Shown: positions 8,418 through 17,763 of the stretch, one piece after another | How the letters are laid out: the number at the start of each line of letters is the position of its first letter | Position numbering within the stretch: position 1 is the first letter of the stretch | From: Trichormus sp. M33_DOE_039 | GTDB lineage: Bacteria > Cyanobacteriota > Cyanobacteriia > Cyanobacteriales > Nostocaceae | Direction: 5' to 3' | DNA length: 64,000 nucleotides | Assembly (NCBI GenBank): GCA_015296085.1 | Contig: DVDT01000075.1 | Span: 31,652-95,651 of the forward strand | Translations under genes and position numbers: made by a program | The notes under the pieces: generated by a model | Told to the model about the DNA's origin: nothing | The model's input: only the letters and a program-made list of their open reading frames with translations | Database searches by the model: none

Positions 8418-11400
8418 TCAAAACCTAGTTTGATACTCAATCACAGCCCGGCTATCATCTTCTAAATTCGTTGAAGCACGTACTCGAACTTTATCGTTAA
8501 TACGGTAATTAATTCCCCACTGAAAGGGGTCATTAGCTGTCAAAATCTTAATACTAGAAATCGATAATCTAGTAGAAATATCAACGCCTGCTTCAGCGGC
8601 TAATTCGATAGATGAACTACTCTTACCCGCTTCTGGGTTATCCGAAATTACGGTGGGGAATATTCGCAATTCACTTAAACCAAACGCAGTCCCAATTTGG
8701 TTAAAGGCTGACTGAAAATTATTAAACACTGCTGAACCTGCTATGTTAATGATACCCAAGGTACTGTCACCCCGTCCTTGAGCGTTCACAAATCCACCAC
8801 CCAATAAAGCGACAATTTCGTTTTCACTGCGAGAGGGACTGCTTCTTAATTCCAGGCTTTCGTTGAGTCTGCTAGCTGGGCCTTTGACATTGGCTTCAAC
8901 GCGCACAGTTTCTAATGCGGCTAACCCGGTAGGACTCAATCTGCTATCACTAAAGTCACTGTTTTGGACTACATCAAGGACTTTAGCAAATAGCTGTACA
9001 TCTAAATCGGGGTCACGGGGTTGATTGGCTCTGAAGGTGGCGGTATGTTTATAACCGCCAGCTAGTTTAAATTGGGTGGTAAACAAGTTGACCCCACCGT
9101 CTTTTAACTGGATAGTCCCCACGGGAATGAGGTCGGCAAAAGTACCGCTAACTGTGAGGTTGCCTGTAGCGCGGAAGCTTAAAATAGGTGGGCGGGTAAT
9201 TTGCAGGTTTTTGCCTAATTCTAGTTCTAAATTATTAAAGCGAGCGATCGCACCTGTACCATTAACTTCTTGTTTATCTTGCTTATTCTGTTTTGTGAGC
9301 GATATGCCAACATTACTATTTTGCTGCTCGGTGTTGGTCGATTCTGCTAGCAATACTTGACCATCATATAAACTGATTTTCCCGCCAATCGCAGGTTTGA
9401 GTGCAGAACCAGTGATTTGTAAGTTACCACTCGCCCCACCTTGATACAGTCCCTTCAGGTTTAAGTTTAGCTGCTCTAGGGCAACAGTCAGAGGGTTGTT
9501 AACCGCTAGTTCGGTATTGAAAACGGGCAATTCACCGGAGGCTTCTACTTTGCCACGGCTAAATCTGCCTTGCAAACTTTCTACTAAGATGCGGTCAAAA
9601 TCGAATTGTACTTTACCTGTGACGCGTCGGACTTTTCCGGGTAAAGCTTGAGCGGAGAAAGTGGCATTTTGGATAGTCGCAGTCCCGTTTAATATGGGTC
9701 TTTGTCTAGTTCCCCTGACTGCTAGGTCTATTTCACCTTCCCCTTTTTCAAAGGCAATTTGGTTGGTTAACAAGTTTAATAATGCCAATCCCTCATTCTG
9801 CACTTTCACATCTAAGCTGATTTGGTCATTATCGGGATTAGTGGTAGCAAAAGGCAATTTATAAGGAATACTGCCGTTAATATTGACAGGTTGTGGCCCA
9901 GCTACAGAAACGATACTACCGAAATTCAAACGACCATTGGCGTAGCTAAAACTGGCGTTGGCTGATTCTATGGCTTTCTCGTTGAGTTTACCTTCGGTAA
10001 TTTGCAGTTCTCCTCTGGCTTGAGGATTGGCAACACTACCTGCTAAAGCTGCCGTACCGCTAAGATTACCATTGATACCAATGGGCAGTCTGACAAAGTT
10101 ATTCAGTACTTCTAGGGGGAAATTACTCACTCGTAATTGCCCAGATTGTTCGGTACCGCCAATGTTACCTGCAAAAGCTACAAGACTATTTTCCGATTCA
10201 ATGCGGAATGGTCGCACCTGCAACACGCCATTGTCAAAGCTACCTTCCGCAACGATTTTGTCAGCACGATAAAAACAGTTTTCTTCTCCTTCCCTACACC
10301 AAGTAAAGTTCTGTCCGTTCAAATTAAACTGTACGGATAAACCGTTGGAAGTAGCAGTGTCTAAAGCCACATCTCCGCTAAAAGTTCCCTGTAAATCTGC
10401 TAGTTCAGGAATCGGGGAAGCAGTGCGTTCTTGTTCTCGTCCAGTTACTAACTGATTAATTTGGGCTAGACGTTCAAGTTGGTCTAATAAAGGACGATTT
10501 GGCAAACCTTGGGGTTCGGTAGTTAAGTCTGCTGCACTTCCATAGTTAGGATCTGAGCCATTGTTTTGGAAATCTTGGAAGTCAAAGATTTGGGCTACTG
10601 TGAGTACGTCTTGGATATTGCCTTGGCTGACATTGAGTTTACCTTGGATTCTTGGCCCTTTAGCAGTTTGAGCAATATTACCAGCTAGGGCGTAGCGACT
10701 ATTACCTTTGATAAATTCACTACTAGTAATGCTGGCTGTTCCATCACTGTAACGGAACTGAGCTGCAAAGCGATCGCCTTTAATCCGACCGATTTCTGGT
10801 TGGGCGATCGCTAAATTAGCTGTAGTTGCAAATGTGCTTTGATTAAATTGCAGGTCTCCCGTTAAATATCCTGTGAGTTTCCCCCCTCCTAAACGCAGAC
10901 TTGGCGGTGGTGACACATTCAAGATTTGTAAGGGGAAGTTGGCAACTTTCACACCCCAATTGTCTCCTCGGACTTGACCTTGTGCTGAGGCTTGTTGCCA
11001 CTGTACCAAGAATGATTCGGGACGATTATTAGCATTGAGATTGAAGGCGATGCGGTCATTATTGCCTCTCAAGTCTAAATTTAAACCCTGTCCTGGGGCT
11101 GACTGCACACTACCCTTTAACAAAGGTTCAAAGGCGATACCTTGCACGACAAAATCTTTTAAGCCAATTTGTCCAGCTACATTGGGTAATGGTAACTTCC
11201 CAGTCACTCGCCCGTTAAAATCTACTCTGCCGGCTACCGCCACCTGATTAGGTAAAGTTACAGGTAACTGTTGCAAATCAAAATCTTGGGCTTGGACGTT
11301 AAGATTTAAGGCTGTAATTTCTGGGATACCCGGCCTAGTAGCATTAGCTGCTATTTGACCACTAATATTTAATCCAGGCGCAGTGGCTTGCTGAATTGTC

Positions 11401-14309
11401 AACTGTTCGCCAGTCCAAGCCAGGGAAGCCACTAAGGGGCGTTCAATTCCTGGTAAGCCTTGGGATAACTGCACTTGGCCAGCAGCTTCGACATCTGCTA
11501 ATCTGGTCGAACCCAAATTTCCAGCTAATTGTAACTGTCCGCCCAATTGTCCGCGCAGTTGTTGATTGAACCGATTTAACTGCACACCAGCCGCAGCCAC
11601 CACTGCTTGATAGCGACCATTGGCAAGTTGAATGTTAGACGCTGTTACCTGACCCCCTGCGACATTCAGTTGTGCTTGACCCCTAGCTTGGATACTGTTG
11701 AGACTAAAGGAATCTACACCCCCAGCTACATTCAATTGACCAGTTAAATCACCTTGAAATTGGGGCGGTACTGAGGCCAAGCGTTGCACAGGGACATTAT
11801 TCGCTTGGATTTGGGTTTGATAACGACCGTTAGCCAGCTGAATATTCGCGGCGGTAATTGTGCCATTACCGACGTTAATTTTCGCCTGTCCGCTAGCTTG
11901 GATGGTTTTAGGACTGAAAGAATCAACTGCACCGGCTACGTTTAATTGACCAGTTAAATCGCCTTGTAGCGGCACTTTCGCCAAGCGTTGCACAGGGACA
12001 TTATTCGCTTGGATTTGGGTTTGATAACGACCGTTAGCCAGTTGAATATTCGCGGCGGTAATTGTGCCATTACCGACGTTAATTTTCGCCTGTCCGCTAG
12101 CTTGGATGGTTTTAGGACTGAAAGAATCAACCGAACCAGCTACGTTTAATTGACCAGTTAAATTACCTTGTAGTGATACTGCTGCTAAACGTTGTACAGG
12201 GACATTATTGGCTTGGACTTGGGTTTGATAACGACCGTTAGCCAGTTGAATATTCGCCGCAGTAATTGTACCGTTACCTACCCGTAAACGCGCTTCGCCA
12301 CTGCCTTGGAGAGTTTTGAGACTAAAATTTTCTCTGTTCCCGGCAATTTGGAATGTTCCATCTAGGGGATTAGCTAAAGCTGGAGGAGCATTTTTGAGGA
12401 TGCGTCCCAGGCGAACATTATTAGCAATGAAGCGGGCGGCAAAGTTTTTGTCTTGTAATTGGAGACTAGCGATCGCAATTCTACCGCCACCAATCTGCAC
12501 CCCCGCACCATCGGGACGAATACTCACAATTTGGAAGGGTTCTGCTGTCCCCGCCAGAAGAAAGCGACCATTTAATTCTGTCCCAGCTAAAGAGATATTT
12601 TGCAGTTGATTTTGATTAACAAAGGGTTGTAAACTCACGCCGGCAGCTTGGGCTACGGCTTGCCAACGTTGATTAGCAAAACTCCCACTACCCCGGACTG
12701 TTCCTCCAGCCACCCGTGCCACCACGTTGCGGAAGTTATAGTTACGATTAGCACCGACTATCACTTCCCCAGTAGTCGGATAAATTGCTTCTGGTGCGGA
12801 AAATTGGACAAAAGTTTGGGCGTTGGTGGGTGTACCTGTCACCCTGGCTGTAGCATTGACTGTGCCGATTTTCACGGCAATATCAGGATTATAGAGTTTA
12901 GCGATCGCATCCCCAGGGACTTGATTCGCCGCAAAACTCAAATTGACTTGGGGTTTTTCTCCCAGTTGGATCACACCACCACCCCTAATCTCACCACCTA
13001 CCGCAGTTTCTCCCAGAACATTTTCCAGCTTCACTAAGGCTTCCTGGGGATTAAATTCAAACTTACTACTAACTCTCTTAAAATTAATCTTATCGATCCG
13101 GGCAGTTTTAACGGTGGTGACAGTACCTACAAGAACCGGGTTAGTAGTATCCCCTATCACCTGCAATTTTGCTTGTAATTGTCCAGCCACAGGTACAGGT
13201 AGTTTTAACTTCAAAGTTTCTTGGGCTGTGGCGACACTTACCCCATTAATTCGTCCAGCCAACTTGAAGCCTTTACTGCTGTCAATAGTTCCCGCCGCCA
13301 ACAGCGGAATTTTGCCGTAGTTAGTAGTCAGATTCTCCAGTTTAATTACAGTACCTTGGAAGTAGATACTACCTTGGCTATTAATAAATGGTTGTGGTGC
13401 GCGGGGAATTTGTAGCGTTACGCCTTCTAAATCAGCACTACCATACAACAATGGTTTCTGCTCTGGCACGAGTTGGATTTGTAAATCCCCGTTGACTCGA
13501 CCTGTTTGTAGTTCCAGTGGTAATTTCACTAAACTAGTAACGTTTGCAGCTAGTATTTTTTCGGCTTGTACTTGCAAATTAGCTACCAACGTCTTAGGAC
13601 GTACATCTCCCGCTAGAGAAATTTTCCCGCCAGTATCCGCTTGACCTTGGACTGCAAATTTAACCAGTTGGTTGTTTTCTAATAATTGAGCAGATCCCAA
13701 AAGTTGAGAAAGTACTATAGGAGAAGCAGAAATATCCTCTTGGTCTACTTTGTTCCCTTGTTCCCCTAGATTGGCAACCTCTTTCTTCTGGGGTAAAAGT
13801 ACTAAATTGCCATTACGTAAGCGGATTGTATTTAAATCAGTTTTAATTGCTCCCGCTGCTCCCGGCGGAGCTAAGGTTGTAGTAATCCAGCGTCCTTCAT
13901 TATCCTGTTCAATGTAAGCATCAGGATTAACTAGGGTGACATCCAGTTTTAGCTGACGATTAAAAATTAACAGCCAAGGATTAAAAGTTACTTCCACAGC
14001 CTCCACTTCTGCCTTATCTGGGTCTGTAGCCGTGGGAGGAATAGCAGAAGCAGCAAAATTTACCCCAGTGAGTGAAAATTGCGTGACTTTACCCAGTTTG
14101 ACCGGACGGTTAAGTGTACTGGTGAGACTTTTTTCTGCTAACGGCGTTAATTCCTTCTGTACAAAAATCCACAATCGCCAAGCACCGCCCATTAAACCCA
14201 GTAGTAAAATACCCCCTAGGGCAATACCACCACGCTTCAAACCCAGCAACCACAAACGCTTGCGGTCAGAATTACGGGACTCATTATCTGGATGGGAAGA
14301 ATTACTCAT
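8418..14309 (-). CDS. tamB: TamB/TIC236-family translocation and assembly module protein
   Basis: A 1963-residue protein with one N-terminal membrane helix (about 22-50). A very long beta-repeat region follows, and a C-terminal TamB (DUF490) domain that ends in DKVRVRASTNLEDDSRAVIEYQTRF. The AsmA/TamB-type pattern of short strands (LVNPDAYIEQDNEGRWI, SGQIAANATRPGIPE) runs through the whole chain. In proteobacteria TamB spans the periplasm and works with an Omp85 protein. The plant homologue TIC236 has a related role in the chloroplast envelope, and cyanobacterial members are thought to act in outer-membrane biogenesis. Residues of about 660-930 hold tandem 68-residue repeats, with three copies nearly identical in DNA (see repeat entry). 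Start is ATG at 14309. The gene stands alone. Confidence 0.9.
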   Translation of the reverse strand: MSNSSHPDNESRNSDRKRLWLLGLKRGGIALGGILLLGLMGGAWRLWIFVQKELTPLAEKSLTSTLNRPVKLGKVTQFSLTGVNFAASAIPPTATDPDKAEVEAVEVTFNPWLLIFNRQLKLDVTLVNPDAYIEQDNEGRWITTTLAPPGAAGAIKTDLNTIRLRNGNLVLLPQKKEVANLGEQGNKVDQEDISASPIVLSQLLGSAQLLENNQLVKFAVQGQADTGGKISLAGDVRPKTLVANLQVQAEKILAANVTSLVKLPLELQTGRVNGDLQIQLVPEQKPLLYGSADLEGVTLQIPRAPQPFINSQGSIYFQGTVIKLENLTTNYGKIPLLAAGTIDSSKGFKLAGRINGVSVATAQETLKLKLPVPVAGQLQAKLQVIGDTTNPVLVGTVTTVKTARIDKINFKRVSSKFEFNPQEALVKLENVLGETAVGGEIRGGGVIQLGEKPQVNLSFAANQVPGDAIAKLYNPDIAVKIGTVNATARVTGTPTNAQTFVQFSAPEAIYPTTGEVIVGANRNYNFRNVVARVAGGTVRGSGSFANQRWQAVAQAAGVSLQPFVNQNQLQNISLAGTELNGRFLLAGTAEPFQIVSIRPDGAGVQIGGGRIAIASLQLQDKNFAARFIANNVRLGRILKNAPPALANPLDGTFQIAGNRENFSLKTLQGSGEARLRVGNGTITAANIQLANGRYQTQVQANNVPVQRLAAVSLQGNLTGQLNVAGSVDSFSPKTIQASGQAKINVGNGTITAANIQLANGRYQTQIQANNVPVQRLAKVPLQGDLTGQLNVAGAVDSFSPKTIQASGQAKINVGNGTITAANIQLANGRYQTQIQANNVPVQRLASVPPQFQGDLTGQLNVAGGVDSFSLNSIQARGQAQLNVAGGQVTASNIQLANGRYQAVVAAAGVQLNRFNQQLRGQLGGQLQLAGNLGSTRLADVEAAGQVQLSQGLPGIERPLVASLAWTGEQLTIQQATAPGLNISGQIAANATRPGIPEITALNLNVQAQDFDLQQLPVTLPNQVAVAGRVDFNGRVTGKLPLPNVAGQIGLKDFVVQGIAFEPLLKGSVQSAPGQGLNLDLRGNNDRIAFNLNANNRPESFLVQWQQASAQGQVRGDNWGVKVANFPLQILNVSPPPSLRLGGGKLTGYLTGDLQFNQSTFATTANLAIAQPEIGRIKGDRFAAQFRYSDGTASITSSEFIKGNSRYALAGNIAQTAKGPRIQGKLNVSQGNIQDVLTVAQIFDFQDFQNNGSDPNYGSAADLTTEPQGLPNRPLLDQLERLAQINQLVTGREQERTASPIPELADLQGTFSGDVALDTATSNGLSVQFNLNGQNFTWCREGEENCFYRADKIVAEGSFDNGVLQVRPFRIESENSLVAFAGNIGGTEQSGQLRVSNFPLEVLNNFVRLPIGINGNLSGTAALAGSVANPQARGELQITEGKLNEKAIESANASFSYANGRLNFGSIVSVAGPQPVNINGSIPYKLPFATTNPDNDQISLDVKVQNEGLALLNLLTNQIAFEKGEGEIDLAVRGTRQRPILNGTATIQNATFSAQALPGKVRRVTGKVQFDFDRILVESLQGRFSRGKVEASGELPVFNTELAVNNPLTVALEQLNLNLKGLYQGGASGNLQITGSALKPAIGGKISLYDGQVLLAESTNTEQQNSNVGISLTKQNKQDKQEVNGTGAIARFNNLELELGKNLQITRPPILSFRATGNLTVSGTFADLIPVGTIQLKDGGVNLFTTQFKLAGGYKHTATFRANQPRDPDLDVQLFAKVLDVVQNSDFSDSRLSPTGLAALETVRVEANVKGPASRLNESLELRSSPSRSENEIVALLGGGFVNAQGRGDSTLGIINIAGSAVFNNFQSAFNQIGTAFGLSELRIFPTVISDNPEAGKSSSSIELAAEAGVDISTRLSISSIKILTANDPFQWGINYRINDKVRVRASTNLEDDSRAVIEYQTRF
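11700..12330. repeat. tandem 204-bp repeats inside tamB
   Basis: Three in-frame units of 204 bp (68 codons), seen from the repeated motif at 11781, 11985 and 12189. The first two are almost identical over more than 130 bp; the third is slightly diverged, and more degenerate copies lie on both sides. Each unit encodes NGTITAANIQLANGRYQT followed by NNVPVQRLA and LTGQLNVAG. Such identity inside one gene points to recent unequal recombination or gene conversion. Confidence 0.9.
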
Positions 14310-14964
14310 GTGGCTTCACTTCTTTCTCGCTGGATGTGGTAGGCACACTACTAGCACTATGGGCATATTACTACGCCAATACCAAGATACAAACCAATCT
14401 CATGTTTTGACATTCGGATGAATGCGTAGTCAATAATTGGGTATTAGGAATTGGGGAGGCAGGGCGTTGGGGAGACACTGCTTTGGGGAGACGCTGCGTT
14501 GGGCGGCTTTGCCGACTTGTAGCAAGTGTCGTCTGGTTTCCCGCCGTAGGGGATGAACCCGGAGGGAAGTATCTTTGGTTGTAGCAACTGCCGTCACTGG
14601 GCATTGGGGTAAAATCTCTTAATACACCCTTACACCTCTATACCTTGAAACCCAGACTATTTCTCACTTGTTGAATTTTAAATTTGGCGAAAAGTTGAGC
14701 CAGTGCATTGGGGAGACACTGCTTTGGGGAGACACTGCTTTGGGCGGCTTTGCCGACTTGTAGCAAGTGTCGTCGGGCAATGCCCGACTTATAGCAAGTG
14801 TCGTCTGGTTTCCCAGCTTGGAGCAACTGCCTAAAGGGTTTCCCGGCATAAGCTGCATTGGTGAACCCGAAGGGGTCTCCCGACTTGAGCAAACTTTTCA
14901 AGACGAATTTTGAATTGGTACTACACCCCTAAACTTATAAATAGACTTCAAAATACAAGGACGG
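14310..14964. other. repeat-rich intergenic region upstream of tamB
   Basis: About 655 bp without a convincing gene. It contains a 67-bp direct repeat (separate entry) and several shorter hairpin-like fragments built on GCAAGTGTCGTC and CCGACTT. A degenerate C-rich repeat lies near 14622-14640. Short open frames here encode only the repeat and have no family features. Confidence 0.6.
14467..14774. repeat. pair of 67-bp direct repeats
   Basis: Copies at 14467-14533 and 14708-14774 differ at two positions. Each begins TTGGGGAGACACTGC and ends GCAAGTGTCGTC. A related fragment (ATAGCAAGTGTCGTCTGG) follows the second copy at about 14791. The element resembles the dispersed palindromic intergenic repeats of Nostoc genomes. 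Related text occurs at 48115-48180 and 60700-60765. Confidence 0.8.
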
Positions 14965-15393
14965 ATGATTACGCCAATGCGGGTTTTTGTGTTGATTTTT
15001 AATGCTAATACGGAAAATGAGGGGATTCATACAGTTCGCGTGGGCGATCGCAATAAAATTTTAATGTTTGAGTCTCAAGATGATGCTATCCGTTTTGCCC
15101 TGATGTTAGAAGCTCAAGATTTCCCTACGCCTACTGTCGAAGCAATGGACGCTGAGGAAATTAAGGAGTTTTGCGACAGTGCTGATTATGACTGGGAAAT
15201 TATCCCAGAAAATAGTGATCTTGTCATTCCCCCAGAAATTAATGTAGAAGAAACAGACTGGCAACCAGATGGGCAATATGATGATACCGACGACAGCAGT
15301 TTAGACTTTGACGATGTACCACCCGCAGAAGAAACAGAATTTTCTGCGGCTGAGTTGGAAAAGATTCGTCGCAAATTAGAAGGATTGTTGTAA
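14965..15393 (+). CDS. DUF3110 domain protein
   Basis: A 142-residue acidic soluble protein. The first 85 residues form the DUF3110 domain found in cyanobacteria and plastids: MRVFVLIFNANTENEGIHT, then ILMFESQDDAIRFALMLEAQ and DYDWEIIPE. The remainder is a low-complexity acidic tail (DDTDDSSLDFDD) with a short helix at the end. The function of DUF3110 is unknown. Start is ATG at 14965 with AGGAC just upstream; an in-frame ATG at 14977 fits the domain edge equally well. murQ follows on the same strand about 95 bp later. Confidence 0.85.
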   Translation: MITPMRVFVLIFNANTENEGIHTVRVGDRNKILMFESQDDAIRFALMLEAQDFPTPTVEAMDAEEIKEFCDSADYDWEIIPENSDLVIPPEINVEETDWQPDGQYDDTDDSSLDFDDVPPAEETEFSAAELEKIRRKLEGLL

Positions 15394-15489
15394 CTTAGTC
15401 ATTTAGTCAATAGTCCATAGTCATTGGTCAATAGTTCCTAGTTGATGGAAATTGACAAAGATAAAAAACAAACGCACAGGCTAGTATAA

Positions 15490-16416
15490 ATGACAAATTT
15501 GCAGGAACGCGGGCATTTACTGACTGAACAAGTCAATCCTTTAAGCCTGAATCTAGACCAACTCAGTTGTTTGGAGTTGGTGGAGTTGTTTAATAGTGAA
15601 GACTATAAAGCGGTGGCGGCGGTAGCGGCGGCTAAGGTGGAGATAGCTCAAGCTATTGAACAGACAGCAACGCGTTTGCGTCAGGGTGGACGCTTGTTTT
15701 ATGTGGGTGCGGGGACGAGTGGCAGGTTGGGGGTGTTAGATGCGGCGGAATGCCCCCCAACGTTTTGTACCCCACCAGAGTTAGTCCAGGGGATTATTGC
15801 TGGTGGTGCTGGGGCGTTGGTACGTAGTTCTGAGGATTTAGAAGACAGGGCGGAAGATGGAGATGGGGCGATCGCTCAACGTCATGTTACTCAGTTAGAT
15901 GTAGTGGTGGGAATTACTGCCGGTGGGACGACTCCTTTTGTCCACGGTGCGCTGAATGCTGCCCGTCAACGGGGGGCATTGACAATTTTCATCGCTTGTG
16001 TGCCATCTGAACAGGTACATTTTGAGGCTGATATTGATATTCGCCTGTTAACAGGGCCAGAGGTGTTAGCAGGTTCTACCCGTCTTAAAGCTGGTACAGT
16101 CACCAAGCTGACTTTAAATATCTTGTCTACTGGAGTGATGGTCAAACTCGGCAAAGTTTACGGCAATCGCATGGTAGATGTAGCGGTTACGAATCAAAAG
16201 TTACGCGATCGCGCTCTACGGATTTTACAAGACCTCACAGGTTTAAGTCGAGAAGCAGCTGGTTATTTATTGGAACGTAGCGGTAAATGGGTGAAGCTGT
16301 CATTATTAATGCACTGGACTGGTTTAAGCAAGGAGGACGGGGAACAGCTTTTATCAGCACACCAAGGTAATCTCAGAAATGCTGTTGCTAGCTATAAAGA
16401 TACTCAGTCGTCTTGA
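15490..16416 (+). CDS. murQ: N-acetylmuramic acid 6-phosphate etherase
   Basis: A 308-residue SIS-domain protein of the usual MurQ length. Signatures are GRLFYVGAGTSGRLGVLDAAECPPTF (the GAGTSGR phosphosugar loop), IIAGGAGALVRSSEDLEDR with the family's catalytic acidic region, and VGITAGGTTPFVHGAL. The enzyme cleaves the lactyl ether of MurNAc-6-phosphate to GlcNAc-6-phosphate and D-lactate in the cytoplasm, for recycling of the cell's own or imported peptidoglycan sugars. It is close downstream of the DUF3110 gene and is followed by a clear hairpin plus T-run. No other recycling gene (anmK, nagA) is visible nearby. Confidence 0.95.
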   Translation: MTNLQERGHLLTEQVNPLSLNLDQLSCLELVELFNSEDYKAVAAVAAAKVEIAQAIEQTATRLRQGGRLFYVGAGTSGRLGVLDAAECPPTFCTPPELVQGIIAGGAGALVRSSEDLEDRAEDGDGAIAQRHVTQLDVVVGITAGGTTPFVHGALNAARQRGALTIFIACVPSEQVHFEADIDIRLLTGPEVLAGSTRLKAGTVTKLTLNILSTGVMVKLGKVYGNRMVDVAVTNQKLRDRALRILQDLTGLSREAAGYLLERSGKWVKLSLLMHWTGLSKEDGEQLLSAHQGNLRNAVASYKDTQSS

Positions 16417-16444
16417 ACGTTTTCCAGTGCAATACTCTAAACAC

Positions 16445-16480
16445 GGCTGCTACTATAATTTTCGTAGTCAGCCTTTTTTT
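16445..16480 (+). terminator. rho-independent-type terminator of murQ
   Basis: The arms GGCTG-CTAC and GTAG-T-CAGCC pair with one unpaired base around an AT-rich loop and are followed directly by seven T residues. The hairpin starts about 28 bp after the murQ stop. Confidence 0.75.
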
Positions 16481-16623
16481 ATACCCCCTTGATTACAAAG
16501 TAAATGAGTATGAGAAAATAATGTGGCTTTAACTACGCCATTGATTTGAATTACTAAGATAAACTCAATGAGTATATGCCATGCAACTGCTAACTTACAC
16601 TTAGTAATAAAAGAGGTTCACTC

Positions 16624-16887
16624 ATGAGTATAGAAGGAGCTAAAGTAATCTTATGGGAAGAAAATCAAAGAGACTTTATTAAGAAATTCTATGATCTACA
16701 ATTTCTGCCCAGAGTAGGAGAAGAAGTTTATCTCAGGAAAGAGAGTTGGAAAGTAATTAGAATTGAACATGATATAGAAGTAGATGAAATTAATATCTAT
16801 ATGGAAATAATTAAAAAGGGTAAGCAGGATAAGGATAAAGATAAAGAGAAAGATAAGGATAAGGATAAGGATAAAGATAAATATTAA
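16624..16887 (+). CDS. hypothetical protein with Lys-Asp repeat tail, 87 aa
   Basis: The first 60 residues form a compact, charged and aromatic segment (ILWEENQRDFIKKFYDLQF, then GEEVYLRKESWKVIRIEHD) that looks like a small beta-rich domain. The last 20 residues are an uninterrupted alternation of Lys and Asp/Glu encoded by a hexanucleotide microsatellite (AAGGAT/AAAGAT). AGAGG lies 9-13 bases before the ATG, a good ribosome binding site. It is the first of five closely spaced genes. I do not recognise a family. The tail length is likely to vary between strains. Confidence 0.55.
   Translation: MSIEGAKVILWEENQRDFIKKFYDLQFLPRVGEEVYLRKESWKVIRIEHDIEVDEINIYMEIIKKGKQDKDKDKEKDKDKDKDKDKY
16823..16884 (+). 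repeat. hexanucleotide microsatellite inside a coding sequence
   Basis: About ten tandem copies of the 6-mer AAGGAT/AAAGAT (one AAAGAG) encode the Lys-Asp tail of the preceding gene. Because the unit is a multiple of three, copy-number change would alter tail length without a frameshift. Confidence 0.85.
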
Positions 16888-16899
16888 TCATCAACAGCT

Positions 16900-17097
16900 A
16901 TGAATGACTCAGTATTCACGATATTTATCATCTTTGGGAGCATCTGGATTTTAATGGCTAGCGCAGGTGTAATATCCATTTTCAAAGCAGATGGGCAAGA
17001 AATTCGTTTAGGTAAAACGGGAATGATAATTATTATGTCTATCATTTTGCCAATTATCATTACTCTTGCCTATGCTGCTTTTAGGGGTACATTCTAA
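16900..17097 (+). CDS. small membrane protein, 65 aa
   Basis: Two hydrophobic helices (about 5-27 and 41-61) are joined by a short polar loop, KADGQEIRLGKTG. It has no cleavable signal peptide and no recognised family. It starts 12 bp after the stop of the Lys-Asp-tail protein and lies 29 bp before the next gene, which suggests one transcript. It could be a small membrane partner of a neighbouring protein, but nothing in the sequence shows which. Confidence 0.55.
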   Translation: MNDSVFTIFIIFGSIWILMASAGVISIFKADGQEIRLGKTGMIIIMSIILPIIITLAYAAFRGTF

Positions 17098-17126
17098 AGC
17101 ATAATTCTATAATTTGTGCATCTTCT

Positions 17127-17354
17127 ATGACTTCAGAAGACCAATACCAACGAATACAATTAAATTTAGATTTATCACCAGAATTATATGAAACGATTAA
17201 TAATCTAGGTAAACAAATGAATGGAGATCAGGTTGAGGTATTGCTAAAAGCGATCGCACTCTTAGAAATAGCTGTAGAAGCCAAACAGAAAGGTAAACAT
17301 CTCTGGATTTTAGATGATAATCAAAATCTGGAAACTGAAATTTTGGGCATCTAA
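17127..17354 (+). CDS. ribbon-helix-helix-like small protein, 75 aa
   Basis: The layout IQLNLDLSPELYETINNLGKQMNG, a long helix KAIALLEIAVEAKQKG, then LWILDDNQNLETEILGI resembles the CopG/Arc-like ribbon-helix-helix proteins common in cyanobacteria: a beta strand, two helices and a short C-terminal hairpin ending in E-I-x-G-I. Such proteins usually bind DNA as dimers, often as regulators of their own operon. The next gene begins only 4 bp after the stop, so the two are almost certainly coexpressed. The family assignment rests on pattern only. Confidence 0.55.
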   Translation: MTSEDQYQRIQLNLDLSPELYETINNLGKQMNGDQVEVLLKAIALLEIAVEAKQKGKHLWILDDNQNLETEILGI

Positions 17355-17358
17355 GAGT

Positions 17359-17610
17359 ATGACAAATGTAAAATATTTATCAGAGATAATTAATACTAAA
17401 GGTGAAAACCCACTCATTATATCAATAGTCAATCAAAAGTCCCAGGAAGATGCAGAATTTGAGCGTAAACTGCGAGAACTGCAATTTAAACAAGAACTGA
17501 GAAAAAATTGGATTTTATTTATAGTTAGAGATGTTGTCGTATTCTCCGCTACAGCCTTGTTTATTTTGGCGGCTAGCGGTTATTCCTTATTTATGCACAT
17601 TTATAAGTAA
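17359..17610 (+). CDS. small single-pass membrane protein, 83 aa
   Basis: A charged N-terminal half with a helical stretch (EDAEFERKLRELQFKQELRKN) leads into one hydrophobic helix (about 52-78) near the C-terminus. This is the layout of a tail-anchored or single-pass cytoplasmic-side protein. I chose ATG at 17359, 4 bp after the ribbon-helix-helix-like gene, over the upstream in-frame ATG at 17314 that overlaps it. The pairing suggests a functional link with that gene. No family is recognised. Confidence 0.5.
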   Translation: MTNVKYLSEIINTKGENPLIISIVNQKSQEDAEFERKLRELQFKQELRKNWILFIVRDVVVFSATALFILAASGYSLFMHIYK

Positions 17611-17763
17611 AACTACGTTTGGCTTGATGCAGAAGCATTGCATAAGTCAAGTGAGGAAATTAGGACGAAATACCTAAACCCATCTAATTTTAGTTTGAGG
17701 AAACCTATTTTTATCTCTCCTCTAAAGAGCGAATTATTTCATATTTTTATAAAAATTTATCTC

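Noticed and set aside
12316..13415. several open frames opposite tamB on the plus strand
   Set aside because: They are shadows of the tamB repeats on the other strand. The tamB frame is continuous for 1963 codons with clear family features.
14638..14901. open frames in the repeat region upstream of tamB
   Set aside because: They encode only the direct repeats (for example CYKSGIARRHLLQ), so the frames follow from the repeat and not from selection on a protein.
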